From NCBI RefSeq assembly GCF_023716865.1, contig NZ_CP092417.1, positions 3,264,001-3,328,000 of the forward strand: a stretch of 64,000 nt of DNA, given 5' to 3'. Source of the DNA: Endozoicomonas sp. SCSIO W0465. Its GTDB lineage: Bacteria > Pseudomonadota > Gammaproteobacteria > Pseudomonadales > Endozoicomonadaceae. Shown in pieces: positions 17,968 to 26,451 of the stretch (positions are counted from its first letter, which is position 1; every line of letters starts with the position of its first letter). The notes beneath the pieces were generated by a model, which ran no database searches, was not told the origin of the DNA, and saw only the letters and a program-made list of their open reading frames with translations. Made by a program: the position numbers and the translations under genes.

Positions 17968-18038
17968 GAACCGCCCGGTGCGGACCCGCATGCCGGGTGC
18001 TGTGGGGAGGGCTGGAGAAAGACCGGCCCTTACCCGAT
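17968..18038 (+). ncRNA. group II intron domains V and VI
   Basis: Domain V-like hairpin: GAACCGCCCGGTGCGG with loop and CCGCATGCCGGGTGCTGTG. Domain VI: GGGCTGG/CCGGCCC stem with an A-rich segment suitable for the branch point, ending TTACCCGAT. This lies directly after the RT stop. Confidence 0.75.
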
Positions 18039-18184
18039 TTGATTGACCGTAAGCCCTGTTCAGATTTCACGGTAAAAGCCTTTCAGCGTGATCAGATCAT
18101 TCAGGTTGACCGGGTTAATGCCTTGTGCCGGGTTGCTGGTCACTTTCCGGATCTGACCGCCAGCTTGCAGGTAGCGCCGGACAT

Positions 18185-19293
18185 GGCTAAGTTACCGTTA
18201 ATGGTTGAATCAGCTAAACTCCCATAAAATCTACGTTGTAGGGGAGTGATATGCAATCTGAACTCTTCCAGAATTTTATTGATTCCATTTCAACATTAAC
18301 CAGTGAACAGCGAGACATTCTTAACAACTCGCTCCTTAGTACTCAAATAGAGGTTACCGAGGTAGTAGAAACCACTGACTCTGAACCTGTTTACAGTGAA
18401 TCTATACCCAATAACGATAATGCAACACCTGACGTAGAAAAGAGCATACTTGCCCAATTTGCCGAAAACCCCAGGTGCCCCAAATGCAAAAGCCATAGCG
18501 TTGGTCGCTGGGGCATACGAAATGGCCGACAGCGCTACCACTGCAAGACTTGCGACTCAACGTTTAACGCCTTTAGTGGAACGCCTTTGGCAAGGCTCAG
18601 GCACCCTGAAAAATGGAACAAGTACCTCGCAGGTATGACTCACTCTATGGTCTTGCGACCAGCTGCTGCTGAGAATGCCATTGACTTGAAAACTGCGTTC
18701 CGCTGGCGTCACCGCTTTCTTGAAGTGATTAATAATGATCAAGCAGAAGAGCTTTGTGGCATTACTGAGCTTGATGAAACATTTTTCCGTGAATCCTTCA
18801 AAGGGCAAAGAGAAGGCCTTCCACGGCCAACCCGAAAGCGGGGTAATGATCCCAACAAAGCCCGAAAAGTCCCGGTAATGGTGGCTCGGGACCGTAATCG
18901 AAATACCGTTGACGGTGTATTAGAAAACGAAAGTGCTAATGAATTGTGCAGGCATTTAAATGGCCGCATATCGATACAGGCCACGGTCTGTGCGGATGCA
19001 CACCTCGCTCACGAAAAACTTGCTGACAAGCTTGGATTTGTCTTCAAGGAGCTGGTGACATCAGCAGGTCAACATGTTGTTGAAGGCATCTACCACATCC
19101 AGACTGTAAATTCTTATCACAGTCATTTAAAACGCTGGATTGGCGGCGTATTCCAAGGGGTTGCAACTCGTTACCTTCCCCATTATCTGGCCTGGAGGCG
19201 AGAACTGACGGCAGCAAAAAAATTAACTGTTGGCCGGTTGATCAGCAGAATTACTGAACATTGGTGCTTCCAACCATTAACGGTAACTTAGCC
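18185..19293 (+). mobile_element. IS1595-family element
   Basis: 1109 bp with a 23-bp inverted repeat GGCTAAGTTACCGTTAATGG... and GCCGGACA(T) duplicated at 18176-18184 and 19294-19302. An 8-bp duplication is normal for IS1595; the ninth base is ambiguous. Confidence 0.9.
18251..19291 (+). CDS. IS1595-family (ISXO2-type) transposase
   Basis: 346 aa, ATG at 18251 preceded by AGGGGAGTG. The zinc ribbon CPKCKSHSVGRWGIRNGRQR and YHCKTC is followed by the ISXO2-like DDE core: ELDETFFRESFKGQ (first Asp), a second Asp in VCADAHLAHEK, and the C-terminal NSYHSHLKRWIGGVFQGVAT. The gene is intact, and the stop lies inside the right inverted repeat. Confidence 0.9.
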   Translation: MQSELFQNFIDSISTLTSEQRDILNNSLLSTQIEVTEVVETTDSEPVYSESIPNNDNATPDVEKSILAQFAENPRCPKCKSHSVGRWGIRNGRQRYHCKTCDSTFNAFSGTPLARLRHPEKWNKYLAGMTHSMVLRPAAAENAIDLKTAFRWRHRFLEVINNDQAEELCGITELDETFFRESFKGQREGLPRPTRKRGNDPNKARKVPVMVARDRNRNTVDGVLENESANELCRHLNGRISIQATVCADAHLAHEKLADKLGFVFKELVTSAGQHVVEGIYHIQTVNSYHSHLKRWIGGVFQGVATRYLPHYLAWRRELTAAKKLTVGRLISRITEHWCFQPLTVT

Positions 19294-19302
19294 GCCGGAC
19301 AT

Positions 19303-19599
19303 CCTGCTGTATCCGACGTCGTTGTTGTTGCCTGGCCATCTGGACCAGGGCAGAACGGGTTTTCATATCGTATCCTCGGTTGCTATCATTTGGACGCCTG
19401 ATTCGCGGGTTTTCGTCTTGCGAATTCACAAATATCATGTGTTTGTGTTAGGCTTGGCCCCGCTCGTCCATGAACTGGCTAGATACCAGAACTAGGGCGG
19501 GGTCATCTCCGAATTCAGGACAGCGCACGCAATGTCGGGCGTCCTGACTTATACAACACCTTTGGGAAAGGTCAGGGGGCTACCTAGTTGGCTTATCTA
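19303..19599 (-). promoter_or_regulatory. leader region of the minus-strand phage operon
   Basis: After the first 64 bp (coding), 19367-19599 holds no clear gene. Two adjacent inverted repeats lie upstream of the 62-aa gene: ATTCGC/GCGAAT (~19401-19425) and CACAAA/TTTGTG (~19427-19447), and a CAGGAC/GTCCTG stem is further up. A Cys-containing frame without a start codon (around 19450-19590, minus) may be a gene remnant. The operator or promoter role is inferred. Confidence 0.35.
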
Positions 19600-21300
19600 G
19601 TTCTCGTCCAAAAACACAACCAATTGAAAACTGTAGATTTTATCCTGAAAAATTAAGTGGAGCCCTACTGCTATCTGGCGACTAAACTTCCCAAGAGCAA
19701 GAAACATAAGGGATTGCCAAAAACAGAGGACTCCAAATGCGCAAAAAACGCAACCCGCAGTGTAGTATGGAACTCCATTACGTACCTCATGAAATCTGCT
19801 CCCAGCTTTCCGGTATCTCGCAATGGCTTGACGCCCATCCACAGTTCAATGACTGGATTTATGAGGACTTAAGTTCTGGTGATAAACAGAACACTGGGCG
19901 GAACGGACTATCAGCAGAATCCGTTCTTCGTGCGGCACTCCTGAAACAGTATTTGAATTGTGATTATGACTACTTGTCGTTTGTTTTGATGGACTCCATG
20001 CTCTTTCGAGACTTTTGTCGCCTCGAACCAAACCAGCGCCCCAGTCGCTCCAGTTTGCATGGGCTCATCAGCCTTCTTACTGCATCTACATGGGAACGGA
20101 TTAATAACTGTCAGCTAATGACCGCTAAAGATCAGGGTATTGAAAAAGGGCGCACTGTGGCTATTGACAGCACAGTCACCGAATCGGATATCAAACCTCC
20201 TTGCGACAGTGATCTTTTAGCCAGTTCCGTTAAAGAAATTTGTCGGCTGCTGGAACGGGGACAAACACTGACAGCGACACCGCTTTATGAATATACCCAT
20301 CACAACCGAGCCGTAAAAGATGCGGCCAGAAAATGCATCTACGCTGGCAAAGAAGAGCGGCATCAGCATTATAAAAAACTGCTGCAGTTGACCCGAAAAT
20401 CCCGGAAGGTACTTATCGAAGCTACTGTCACGCTAGCAAACGCCCGTCAGCAGGGGCAGTGTCTCCTGGCTGATGATGCCGACAAGTGGCAGGCCGATGT
20501 GGATCACCTGTTACCCCTGGTGGATGCAATAGTCTCCCAGACAGAGCGCAGGGTCTTTAAGGGTGAAAAGGTGCCAGCCCAGGAAAAAGTGGTTAGCCTG
20601 TATGAACCCCATACGGATATCATCGTAAAAGACAGGCGGCAAGTACAGTATGGCCATAAACTGAACCTGGTTCAGGGAAAAAGTCGATTGATCCTGGACC
20701 TGGTTATTGAGGAAGGTAACCCAGCGGATTCGGACCAATTCATTCCGATGATGGAAAGACAAAAAGAAATTTATGGTCGTGTACCTCGCCAGACAAGCGG
20801 TGACGGCGGATACGCGTGTCGCGCTAATTTGGAAAAAGCCAAGGCCATGGGAATCAGCGATGTAGCTTTTAATAAGAAGCGCGGACTTGAAGTCGAAGAG
20901 ATGACTAAAAGTCAGTATGTGTATAAAACGCTCTTTCGCTTCCGGGCAGGTATTGAAGCGGGAATTTCGTGGCTAAAGAGATGTTTTGGGCTATCACGTT
21001 GCCACTGCAAGGGTTCTGAGCGTTTTGATTCTCATTGCTGGTTATCGGTGGTCTGTTACAACCTGGTGATTCTGGCCAGACACCCGGCACCATCCTGATA
21101 GCCACCTCCACGCTACATGAAAGTACCTTTCCAGCATGGTGGGAGGATGTTTTCTGCCTGCTTTTCGCGTTTTTCTCCAATATCCGTCCCAGATTAGAGA
21201 AAAAAAGGGAAGAGTTTTTGCGGCTCTCTGGAATTTCAGGAAATATCAAAACGAACGTACAATCTAATTATGATTGCCTGATGCGTTTTTGGACGAGAAC
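19600..21300 (+). mobile_element. ISNCY-like 1701-bp element (copy 1)
   Basis: Inverted ends GTTCTCGTCCAAAAAC. The flanks do not form a direct duplication: TATCTA on the left and TAGATA on the right are reverse complements. The copy at 24266-25966 does have a 6-bp direct repeat. The left flank is prophage, the right flank leads to the potassium channel gene. Confidence 0.88.
19737..21098 (+). CDS. ISNCY-family transposase
   Basis: 453 aa, ATG at 19737 preceded by GAGG. An N-terminal domain (RNGLSAESVLRAALLKQYLN), then TVAIDSTVTESDIKPPCDSD with the first catalytic Asp, a helical insertion, VQYGHKLNLVQG, and TSGDGGYACRANLEKAK with a second Asp. The C-terminal FRFRAGIEAGISWLKRCFGL carries the likely Glu. 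This matches the ISNCY (ISDol1-like) transposases. Identical to the copy at 24403-25764. Confidence 0.82.
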   Translation: MRKKRNPQCSMELHYVPHEICSQLSGISQWLDAHPQFNDWIYEDLSSGDKQNTGRNGLSAESVLRAALLKQYLNCDYDYLSFVLMDSMLFRDFCRLEPNQRPSRSSLHGLISLLTASTWERINNCQLMTAKDQGIEKGRTVAIDSTVTESDIKPPCDSDLLASSVKEICRLLERGQTLTATPLYEYTHHNRAVKDAARKCIYAGKEERHQHYKKLLQLTRKSRKVLIEATVTLANARQQGQCLLADDADKWQADVDHLLPLVDAIVSQTERRVFKGEKVPAQEKVVSLYEPHTDIIVKDRRQVQYGHKLNLVQGKSRLILDLVIEEGNPADSDQFIPMMERQKEIYGRVPRQTSGDGGYACRANLEKAKAMGISDVAFNKKRGLEVEEMTKSQYVYKTLFRFRAGIEAGISWLKRCFGLSRCHCKGSERFDSHCWLSVVCYNLVILARHPAPS

Positions 21301-21389
21301 TAGATAGAAAAGAGGCGGAGAATGCGACAGGTACGATTGTTCAGCAATCCGTGTTTATGCCAATCATTAGTACGATGATCGCTATTTAT

Positions 21390-21435
21390 TCCGAAAATAG
21401 CATTTTTTATGCTTTGAAATAATCGGAATCATCGA
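21390..21435. terminator. nested palindrome upstream of the potassium channel
   Basis: The outer repeat ATTCCG/CGGAAT encloses AGCAT-T5-ATGCT. It could end transcription leaving the ISNCY copy. The function is inferred. Confidence 0.35.
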
Positions 21436-21457
21436 TGTTATAAGTTAATGAGATGTC

Positions 21458-21486
21458 TCTATATGTTACTATCGTACACATATAGA
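21458..21486 (+). promoter_or_regulatory. candidate operator upstream of the potassium channel gene
   Basis: A perfect inverted repeat TCTATATG-N13-CATATAGA lies ~54 bp upstream of the proposed start, in an AT-rich region with -10-like TATA sequences. The regulator is unknown. Confidence 0.35.
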
Positions 21487-21539
21487 TTTTCAGGCTCTTG
21501 GGCTCGACAGGCTCCCGGGGCAATTATGGAGCGGGTGAC

Positions 21540-22589
21540 TTGAGTTTTCTTAAATCAACTTTGCGTTTTTTCCACCATCAGTTCCTGAAACTGAGCTGGC
21601 TGGCTTTGCTGTTGGTTTTGCTTGGCCACTTCATTTTGTCCTGGGCACTGATGTGGCTGGCCAGTGAATCAGCACTTCTGCCTTTTGATCAGTGGTTCTA
21701 TTTTTATGTTACTACATCGACCACTGTCGGGTATGGTGATCTGAGTCCCGGTAGTGCGTTGGGGCGGGTATGGGCTGCCTTGTTTATTCTACCCGGCGGT
21801 GTGGTGCTCCTTGCTGCCGTTCTGGGAAAGCTTTCATCATTTTTTATGACAGTATGGAGAAGGGGAATGCAGGGTAGGGGGGATTACTCAGGGTTGAAAA
21901 ATCATATCGTTATTTTTGGCTGGAACCGTAATCACACCCCGAAAATGGTGGCGTTGATTTTTGGGGATAGTCGTCGCGAGAATCGCAAGGTATTACTGTG
22001 TACCAGCCAGGAGATGGAGAACCCCTTTCCTGAGCAGGTGTTGTTCGTTCGGGGGGAAAGCCTGACCGACCCAACTTTTATGCAGAGAACCGGTATCGAT
22101 AATGCGGCCAGGGTGATCGTGTTTCGTGATTCTGATGATCAGACGCTGGCAACCTGTTTGGGCATTGCTGCGACAAAAACAACAGCTCATATCGTTGCCT
22201 GGTTTGAAAATCAACAGATGGTAGACTTACTCCACTCCCACTGCCCGCAAATAGAGTGTCACAGTAATATCTCCATGGAGCTACTGGTTCGCTCTGCCCA
22301 GGATCCGGGGTCTTCCCGGGTTCAGCAGCAGTTGTTATCGACGTTGATTGGGCCAACTCAGTACAGTGTCCGGGTACCTGAAGACTTTGGGGGCACGACT
22401 TTTGGCCGTCTGCTGGAGTTTTTCAAGGTGCATTACGAAGCGATAGCGCTTGGAGTAGCAGAATCGACCACTGGAAACGATCTCAGACTCAACCCGCCCG
22501 GTAATGACCGGGTGGAAGCCGGGCAGGTTGTTTATTACCTGTCAGCCCAGCGAATTCACGGGAATGAAATTCACTGGGACCAGATTTAG
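21540..22589 (+). CDS. potassium channel with TrkA-N (RCK) domain
   Basis: 349 aa from a TTG at 21540, preceded by GGAGCGG at a suitable distance; upstream in-frame codons have no ribosome site. Two membrane helices flank the pore (TM1 around residues 17-40, TM2 around 74-98). The selectivity filter TTVGYGD is at ~residues 58-65. The cytoplasmic part is a Rossmann-type TrkA-N domain starting HIVIFGWNRN. It would form a tetrameric inner-membrane K+ channel gated by ligand binding. It sits alone between ISNCY and IS66 copies, both recent by sequence identity, so its neighbours have probably changed. Intact. Confidence 0.85.
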   Translation: MSFLKSTLRFFHHQFLKLSWLALLLVLLGHFILSWALMWLASESALLPFDQWFYFYVTTSTTVGYGDLSPGSALGRVWAALFILPGGVVLLAAVLGKLSSFFMTVWRRGMQGRGDYSGLKNHIVIFGWNRNHTPKMVALIFGDSRRENRKVLLCTSQEMENPFPEQVLFVRGESLTDPTFMQRTGIDNAARVIVFRDSDDQTLATCLGIAATKTTAHIVAWFENQQMVDLLHSHCPQIECHSNISMELLVRSAQDPGSSRVQQQLLSTLIGPTQYSVRVPEDFGGTTFGRLLEFFKVHYEAIALGVAESTTGNDLRLNPPGNDRVEAGQVVYYLSAQRIHGNEIHWDQI

Positions 22590-22629
22590 TTTCTGCGCCC
22601 AGTATTCAATCAGCACAGCTAATCGCTGC

Positions 22630-22652
22630 TTTAATACCTACGCGGTATTAAT
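22630..22652 (+). terminator. hairpin after the potassium channel gene
   Basis: TTAATACC-TACGC-GGTATTAA, 8-bp stem with a 5-nt loop, 41 bp after the stop. There is no T-run. The IS66 copy 2 is inserted just downstream. Confidence 0.5.
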
Positions 22653-22747
22653 CATAAAGTAACTGTTCAGCACCCCCACATAAATCTGGAATTTTCTGAT
22701 TTTTATACCATCCTCTTAAGCACCATTTTTCCACAATATTCGCCAGC

Positions 22748-24262
22748 ATGATTCCAGAACTACCCGCAACTATGTCGGCTGAGATTCTCTTGAAAGAGAA
22801 TGCAGAGCTGCGGATGAGAGTTGCCTGTCTGGAAGAGCGATGTCGAGAATTGGAAGAAAAGGTTGGCAAGAACAGTCAAAACAGCAGCAAGCCGCCATCG
22901 TCTGATGGTTATCAAAAACCTTGTAAAAACAGTAATTCTCCAGATCATTCTGACGACCTTTCCGCAGATAAAGGTACCGATCCATCGGATGAAAAACCCA
23001 ATCCTAAAAGTCTGAGACAGTCTTCTGGTAATAAAGCCGGTGGAAAGAAAGGGCATCAGGGCACTTGTCTTAAACAGGTCGATATCCCTGACTATATTGA
23101 GTACCTTCCGGTTAAAGAATGCAATAAATGTCAGGCGTCTCTTCTTGATAGTGAGCCGGTCAAATATATTGAACGACAGGTGTTTGAACCAGGGAGACCG
23201 GGTGAATTTGAAGTAACGGCCCATAGAGCTGAAGTAAAAATCTGCACTTGTGGTTGTCGGAATCAGGCTGAATTCCCGGAAGGTGTTACCGCTGCCGCAC
23301 AATATGGCTCAGCCACACAGGCTATGGCCGTCTATCTTAACCAATACCATTTCCTGCCTTTTAAGCGCGTGTCAGAGTATTTTAATACTCTCTATAAAAT
23401 GAGTGTAAGTGCAGGCTCTGTCGCCAATTTTGTGGCCAGAACCTATGAAAATCTGGCTTCTACTGAAGAGGTTATTCGTGACGCCTTGCGGGAATCGTCT
23501 GTTGCCGGAGCCGATGAAACGGGTATGCGGGCCGAGGGCTCTTTGCACTGGCTACACGTTATGCGGGATGAACAATGGACGCTCTACTACTTGTCTGAAA
23601 AGCGAGGTCGTGAGGCCATGGACACGATGGGCATACTGCTAACATTTGCAGGCGTTCTGGTTCATGATCATTGGAAATCCTATTTTGCATATGCGGCAAC
23701 TCACGTACTTTGCAATGCCCATCACCTGAGGGAGCTTTTGGGTGTTGTTGATAGGGACAGCAATCAACTGGCGTTGCGATTGATGAAGCTACTGAGGCTT
23801 TCCTGGCATTACTGCAAGGGCTTTAAGACCATAGGTATGCTACAGATGCCAAGTGTTGTCTGTGAACGAATCGAGAAGATTTATGACCGGTTGCTTCAGC
23901 GGGCTCTAATGAAAGAAGTCGTCTATATGGAGAAGCAACGAGAGGAGCTTAAGCGCAAGAAAGTCAAGAATACTAAAGCTTACAATCTCTTCAAACGACT
24001 CACTGAGTTCAAGGCTGAGACACTGCGCTTCATGTCAGATTTTACCATTCCCTTCGATAACAATGGCAGTGAGCGGGATGTTCGAATGGCCAAGTTAAAG
24101 CAGAAAATCTCAGGCTGCTTCAGGAGTGCAGACGGTGGTTCTATGTTTGCACGGATTCGCAGCTATTTGTCGTCTGCCAGAAAACAGGGAATGGACATAT
24201 ATCAATCACTTCATAGAGCTGTTCGGAATTACTGTAATATGCCTTTGCTCAGTGCTGAATAG
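22748..24262 (+). CDS. IS66-family transposase TnpC (copy 2)
   Basis: 504 aa, full length and in frame. It has the same domains as the copy at 16329-17843: leucine zipper, Cys-pair zinc region and a DDE core with ADETGM and NGSERDVRM. It is distinguished by SAGSVANF where the other copies read SAGTVANF, and by Ser in GGSMFARI. Confidence 0.92.
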   Translation: MIPELPATMSAEILLKENAELRMRVACLEERCRELEEKVGKNSQNSSKPPSSDGYQKPCKNSNSPDHSDDLSADKGTDPSDEKPNPKSLRQSSGNKAGGKKGHQGTCLKQVDIPDYIEYLPVKECNKCQASLLDSEPVKYIERQVFEPGRPGEFEVTAHRAEVKICTCGCRNQAEFPEGVTAAAQYGSATQAMAVYLNQYHFLPFKRVSEYFNTLYKMSVSAGSVANFVARTYENLASTEEVIRDALRESSVAGADETGMRAEGSLHWLHVMRDEQWTLYYLSEKRGREAMDTMGILLTFAGVLVHDHWKSYFAYAATHVLCNAHHLRELLGVVDRDSNQLALRLMKLLRLSWHYCKGFKTIGMLQMPSVVCERIEKIYDRLLQRALMKEVVYMEKQREELKRKKVKNTKAYNLFKRLTEFKAETLRFMSDFTIPFDNNGSERDVRMAKLKQKISGCFRSADGGSMFARIRSYLSSARKQGMDIYQSLHRAVRNYCNMPLLSAE

Positions 24263-24265
24263 TTA

Positions 24266-25966
24266 GTTCTCGTCCAAAAACACAACCAATTGAAAACTGT
24301 AGATTTTATCCTGAAAAATTAAGTGGAGCCCTACTGCTATCTGGCGACTAAACTTCCCAAGAGCAAGAAACATAAGGGATTGCCAAAAACAGAGGACTCC
24401 AAATGCGCAAAAAACGCAACCCGCAGTGTAGTATGGAACTCCATTACGTACCTCATGAAATCTGCTCCCAGCTTTCCGGTATCTCGCAATGGCTTGACGC
24501 CCATCCACAGTTCAATGACTGGATTTATGAGGACTTAAGTTCTGGTGATAAACAGAACACTGGGCGGAACGGACTATCAGCAGAATCCGTTCTTCGTGCG
24601 GCACTCCTGAAACAGTATTTGAATTGTGATTATGACTACTTGTCGTTTGTTTTGATGGACTCCATGCTCTTTCGAGACTTTTGTCGCCTCGAACCAAACC
24701 AGCGCCCCAGTCGCTCCAGTTTGCATGGGCTCATCAGCCTTCTTACTGCATCTACATGGGAACGGATTAATAACTGTCAGCTAATGACCGCTAAAGATCA
24801 GGGTATTGAAAAAGGGCGCACTGTGGCTATTGACAGCACAGTCACCGAATCGGATATCAAACCTCCTTGCGACAGTGATCTTTTAGCCAGTTCCGTTAAA
24901 GAAATTTGTCGGCTGCTGGAACGGGGACAAACACTGACAGCGACACCGCTTTATGAATATACCCATCACAACCGAGCCGTAAAAGATGCGGCCAGAAAAT
25001 GCATCTACGCTGGCAAAGAAGAGCGGCATCAGCATTATAAAAAACTGCTGCAGTTGACCCGAAAATCCCGGAAGGTACTTATCGAAGCTACTGTCACGCT
25101 AGCAAACGCCCGTCAGCAGGGGCAGTGTCTCCTGGCTGATGATGCCGACAAGTGGCAGGCCGATGTGGATCACCTGTTACCCCTGGTGGATGCAATAGTC
25201 TCCCAGACAGAGCGCAGGGTCTTTAAGGGTGAAAAGGTGCCAGCCCAGGAAAAAGTGGTTAGCCTGTATGAACCCCATACGGATATCATCGTAAAAGACA
25301 GGCGGCAAGTACAGTATGGCCATAAACTGAACCTGGTTCAGGGAAAAAGTCGATTGATCCTGGACCTGGTTATTGAGGAAGGTAACCCAGCGGATTCGGA
25401 CCAATTCATTCCGATGATGGAAAGACAAAAAGAAATTTATGGTCGTGTACCTCGCCAGACAAGCGGTGACGGCGGATACGCGTGTCGCGCTAATTTGGAA
25501 AAAGCCAAGGCCATGGGAATCAGCGATGTAGCTTTTAATAAGAAGCGCGGACTTGAAGTCGAAGAGATGACTAAAAGTCAGTATGTGTATAAAACGCTCT
25601 TTCGCTTCCGGGCAGGTATTGAAGCGGGAATTTCGTGGCTAAAGAGATGTTTTGGGCTATCACGTTGCCACTGCAAGGGTTCTGAGCGTTTTGATTCTCA
25701 TTGCTGGTTATCGGTGGTCTGTTACAACCTGGTGATTCTGGCCAGACACCCGGCACCATCCTGATAGCCACCTCCACGCTACATGAAAGTACCTTTCCAG
25801 CATGGTGGGAGGATGTTTTCTGCCTGCTTTTCGCGTTTTTCTCCAATATCCGTCCCAGATTAGAGAAAAAAAGGGAAGAGTTTTTGCGGCTCTCTGGAAT
25901 TTCAGGAAATATCAAAACGAACGTACAATCTAATTATGATTGCCTGATGCGTTTTTGGACGAGAAC
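24266..25966 (+). mobile_element. ISNCY-like 1701-bp element (copy 2), nested in IS66
   Basis: The same ends and length as 19600-21300. It lies in the last 10 bp of IS66 copy 2 and duplicates TAGTTA (24260-24265 and 25967-25972). A shorter duplication is possible because the element ends also begin with G/T. Confidence 0.9.
24403..25764 (+). CDS. ISNCY-family transposase (copy 2)
   Basis: 453 aa, identical in protein sequence to 19737-21098, with the same catalytic motifs. The two copies are in direct orientation 4.7 kb apart. Confidence 0.82.
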   Translation: MRKKRNPQCSMELHYVPHEICSQLSGISQWLDAHPQFNDWIYEDLSSGDKQNTGRNGLSAESVLRAALLKQYLNCDYDYLSFVLMDSMLFRDFCRLEPNQRPSRSSLHGLISLLTASTWERINNCQLMTAKDQGIEKGRTVAIDSTVTESDIKPPCDSDLLASSVKEICRLLERGQTLTATPLYEYTHHNRAVKDAARKCIYAGKEERHQHYKKLLQLTRKSRKVLIEATVTLANARQQGQCLLADDADKWQADVDHLLPLVDAIVSQTERRVFKGEKVPAQEKVVSLYEPHTDIIVKDRRQVQYGHKLNLVQGKSRLILDLVIEEGNPADSDQFIPMMERQKEIYGRVPRQTSGDGGYACRANLEKAKAMGISDVAFNKKRGLEVEEMTKSQYVYKTLFRFRAGIEAGISWLKRCFGLSRCHCKGSERFDSHCWLSVVCYNLVILARHPAPS

Positions 25967-25981
25967 TAGTTACATCATAAA

Positions 25982-26140
25982 TACCGCTCAATATCCCTCC
26001 AATCAATATTTCTCTTGTACGGTGTTTACTGCTGCCGATTGTTTCAGCGACTCGCCATTGATAATCTGAATTTGAAATATGAGTTATTTATCCGTCTGAT
26101 TTTAATGTCTTATTAATCGATAAATAATAATGGTTTTTTG
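25982..26140. other. AT-rich non-coding stretch between two IS66 copies
   Basis: About 160 bp with no convincing gene. It contains a short palindrome-rich ATTAATCGATAAATAATAA stretch. It links the right duplication of IS66 copy 2 to the left duplication (GTTTTTTG) of copy 3. Confidence 0.5.
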
Positions 26141-26451
26141 GTAACTGTTCAGCACCCCCACATAAATCTGGAATTTTCTGATTTTTATACCATCCTCTTA
26201 AGCACCATTTTTCCACAATATTCGCCAGCATGATTCCAGAACTACCCGCAACTATGTCGGCTGAGATTCTCTTGAAAGAGAATGCAGAGCTGCGGATGAG
26301 AGTTGCCTGTCTGGAAGAGCGATGTCGAGAATTGGAAGAAAAGGTTGGCAAGAACAGTCAAAACAGCAGCAAGCCGCCATCGTCTGATGGTTATCAAAAA
26401 CCTTGTAAAAACAGTAATTCTCCAGATCATTCTGACGACCTTTCCGCAGAT

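Larger units (their letters stand above)
13584..17969 (+). pseudogene. ltrA: group II intron reverse transcriptase/maturase, split by two ISs
   Basis: The parts are 13584-13889, 15397-16324 and 17941-17969. After removing both ISs with one target copy each, the frame runs unbroken for 420 aa, the usual size. It starts TTG at 13584, as there is an in-frame stop just upstream. RT motifs include SNKGAPGIDGVTIE, YAVDVDLSKFFDTVNH, GMPQGGPLSPLLSN and the active-site RYCDD near residue 225. The maturase X domain has YIRGWMGYFR. The end reads KDLWIRFHHHR, then domain V follows at once. In its present state it cannot be made. Confidence 0.85.
12985..18038 (+). mobile_element. group II intron, itself broken by two ISs
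   Basis: The 5' end is taken as GTACGCCCGGC, followed by CTGATGGGGTGAAAGTCCCC (domain I start). A domain V-like hairpin GAACCGCCCGGTGCGG... is at 17968-18008, and a domain VI-like helix ends ...TTACCCGAT at 18038. These match the common bacterial group II pattern. 12985-13583 holds the RNA domains before the RT gene and no protein gene. The ends are supported because removing the intron restores the 143-aa nuclease frame. The ribozyme's domain IV carries IS50-like and IS66 insertions. Confidence 0.8.
12585..18070 (-). pseudogene. phage PDDEXK-type nuclease, interrupted by a group II intron
   Basis: The parts are 12585-12984 and 18039-18070. Joining them across the predicted intron ends gives one 143-aa frame starting GTG at 18070 and overlapping the upstream gene's end. 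The protein has NGEREFCRRV (Glu17/19), an Asp-rich SGDDTGAA (Asp46/47) and SIEIKRW (Glu60, Lys62), the E...D...ExK layout of PDDEXK nucleases and phage Holliday-junction-resolvase-like proteins. The intron lies on the opposite strand to the gene, so splicing cannot repair its mRNA. The function is inferred from the motif and operon. Confidence 0.75.
18060..19366 (-). pseudogene. 62-aa phage gene, split by an IS1595-family element
   Basis: The parts are 18060-18184 and 19303-19366. Removing the IS restores M-K-T-R-S...Q-Q-D-V-R-R|Y-L-Q-A-G-G...F-Y-R-E-I. The start ATG at 19366 has a GAGGA ribosome site; an in-frame ATG further upstream lacks one. The product is very basic at the N-terminus (RQQQRRRIQQDVRR) with no known family. 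Its end contains the GTG start of the nuclease gene, so both belonged to one operon. Confidence 0.7.
22659..25973 (+). mobile_element. IS66-family element, copy 2, with an ISNCY copy inserted at its right tip
   Basis: IS66 parts are 22659-24265 and 25973 back to the duplicated 25967. The target duplication ATCATAAA is at 22651-22658 and 25974-25981, found only after removing the inner ISNCY. Without the insert the element is 1608 bp. Confidence 0.9.

Noticed and set aside
19450..19590. Possible Cys-rich small protein on the minus strand
   Set aside because: The frame is open for ~45 codons but has no start codon after its upstream stop; may be a remnant.
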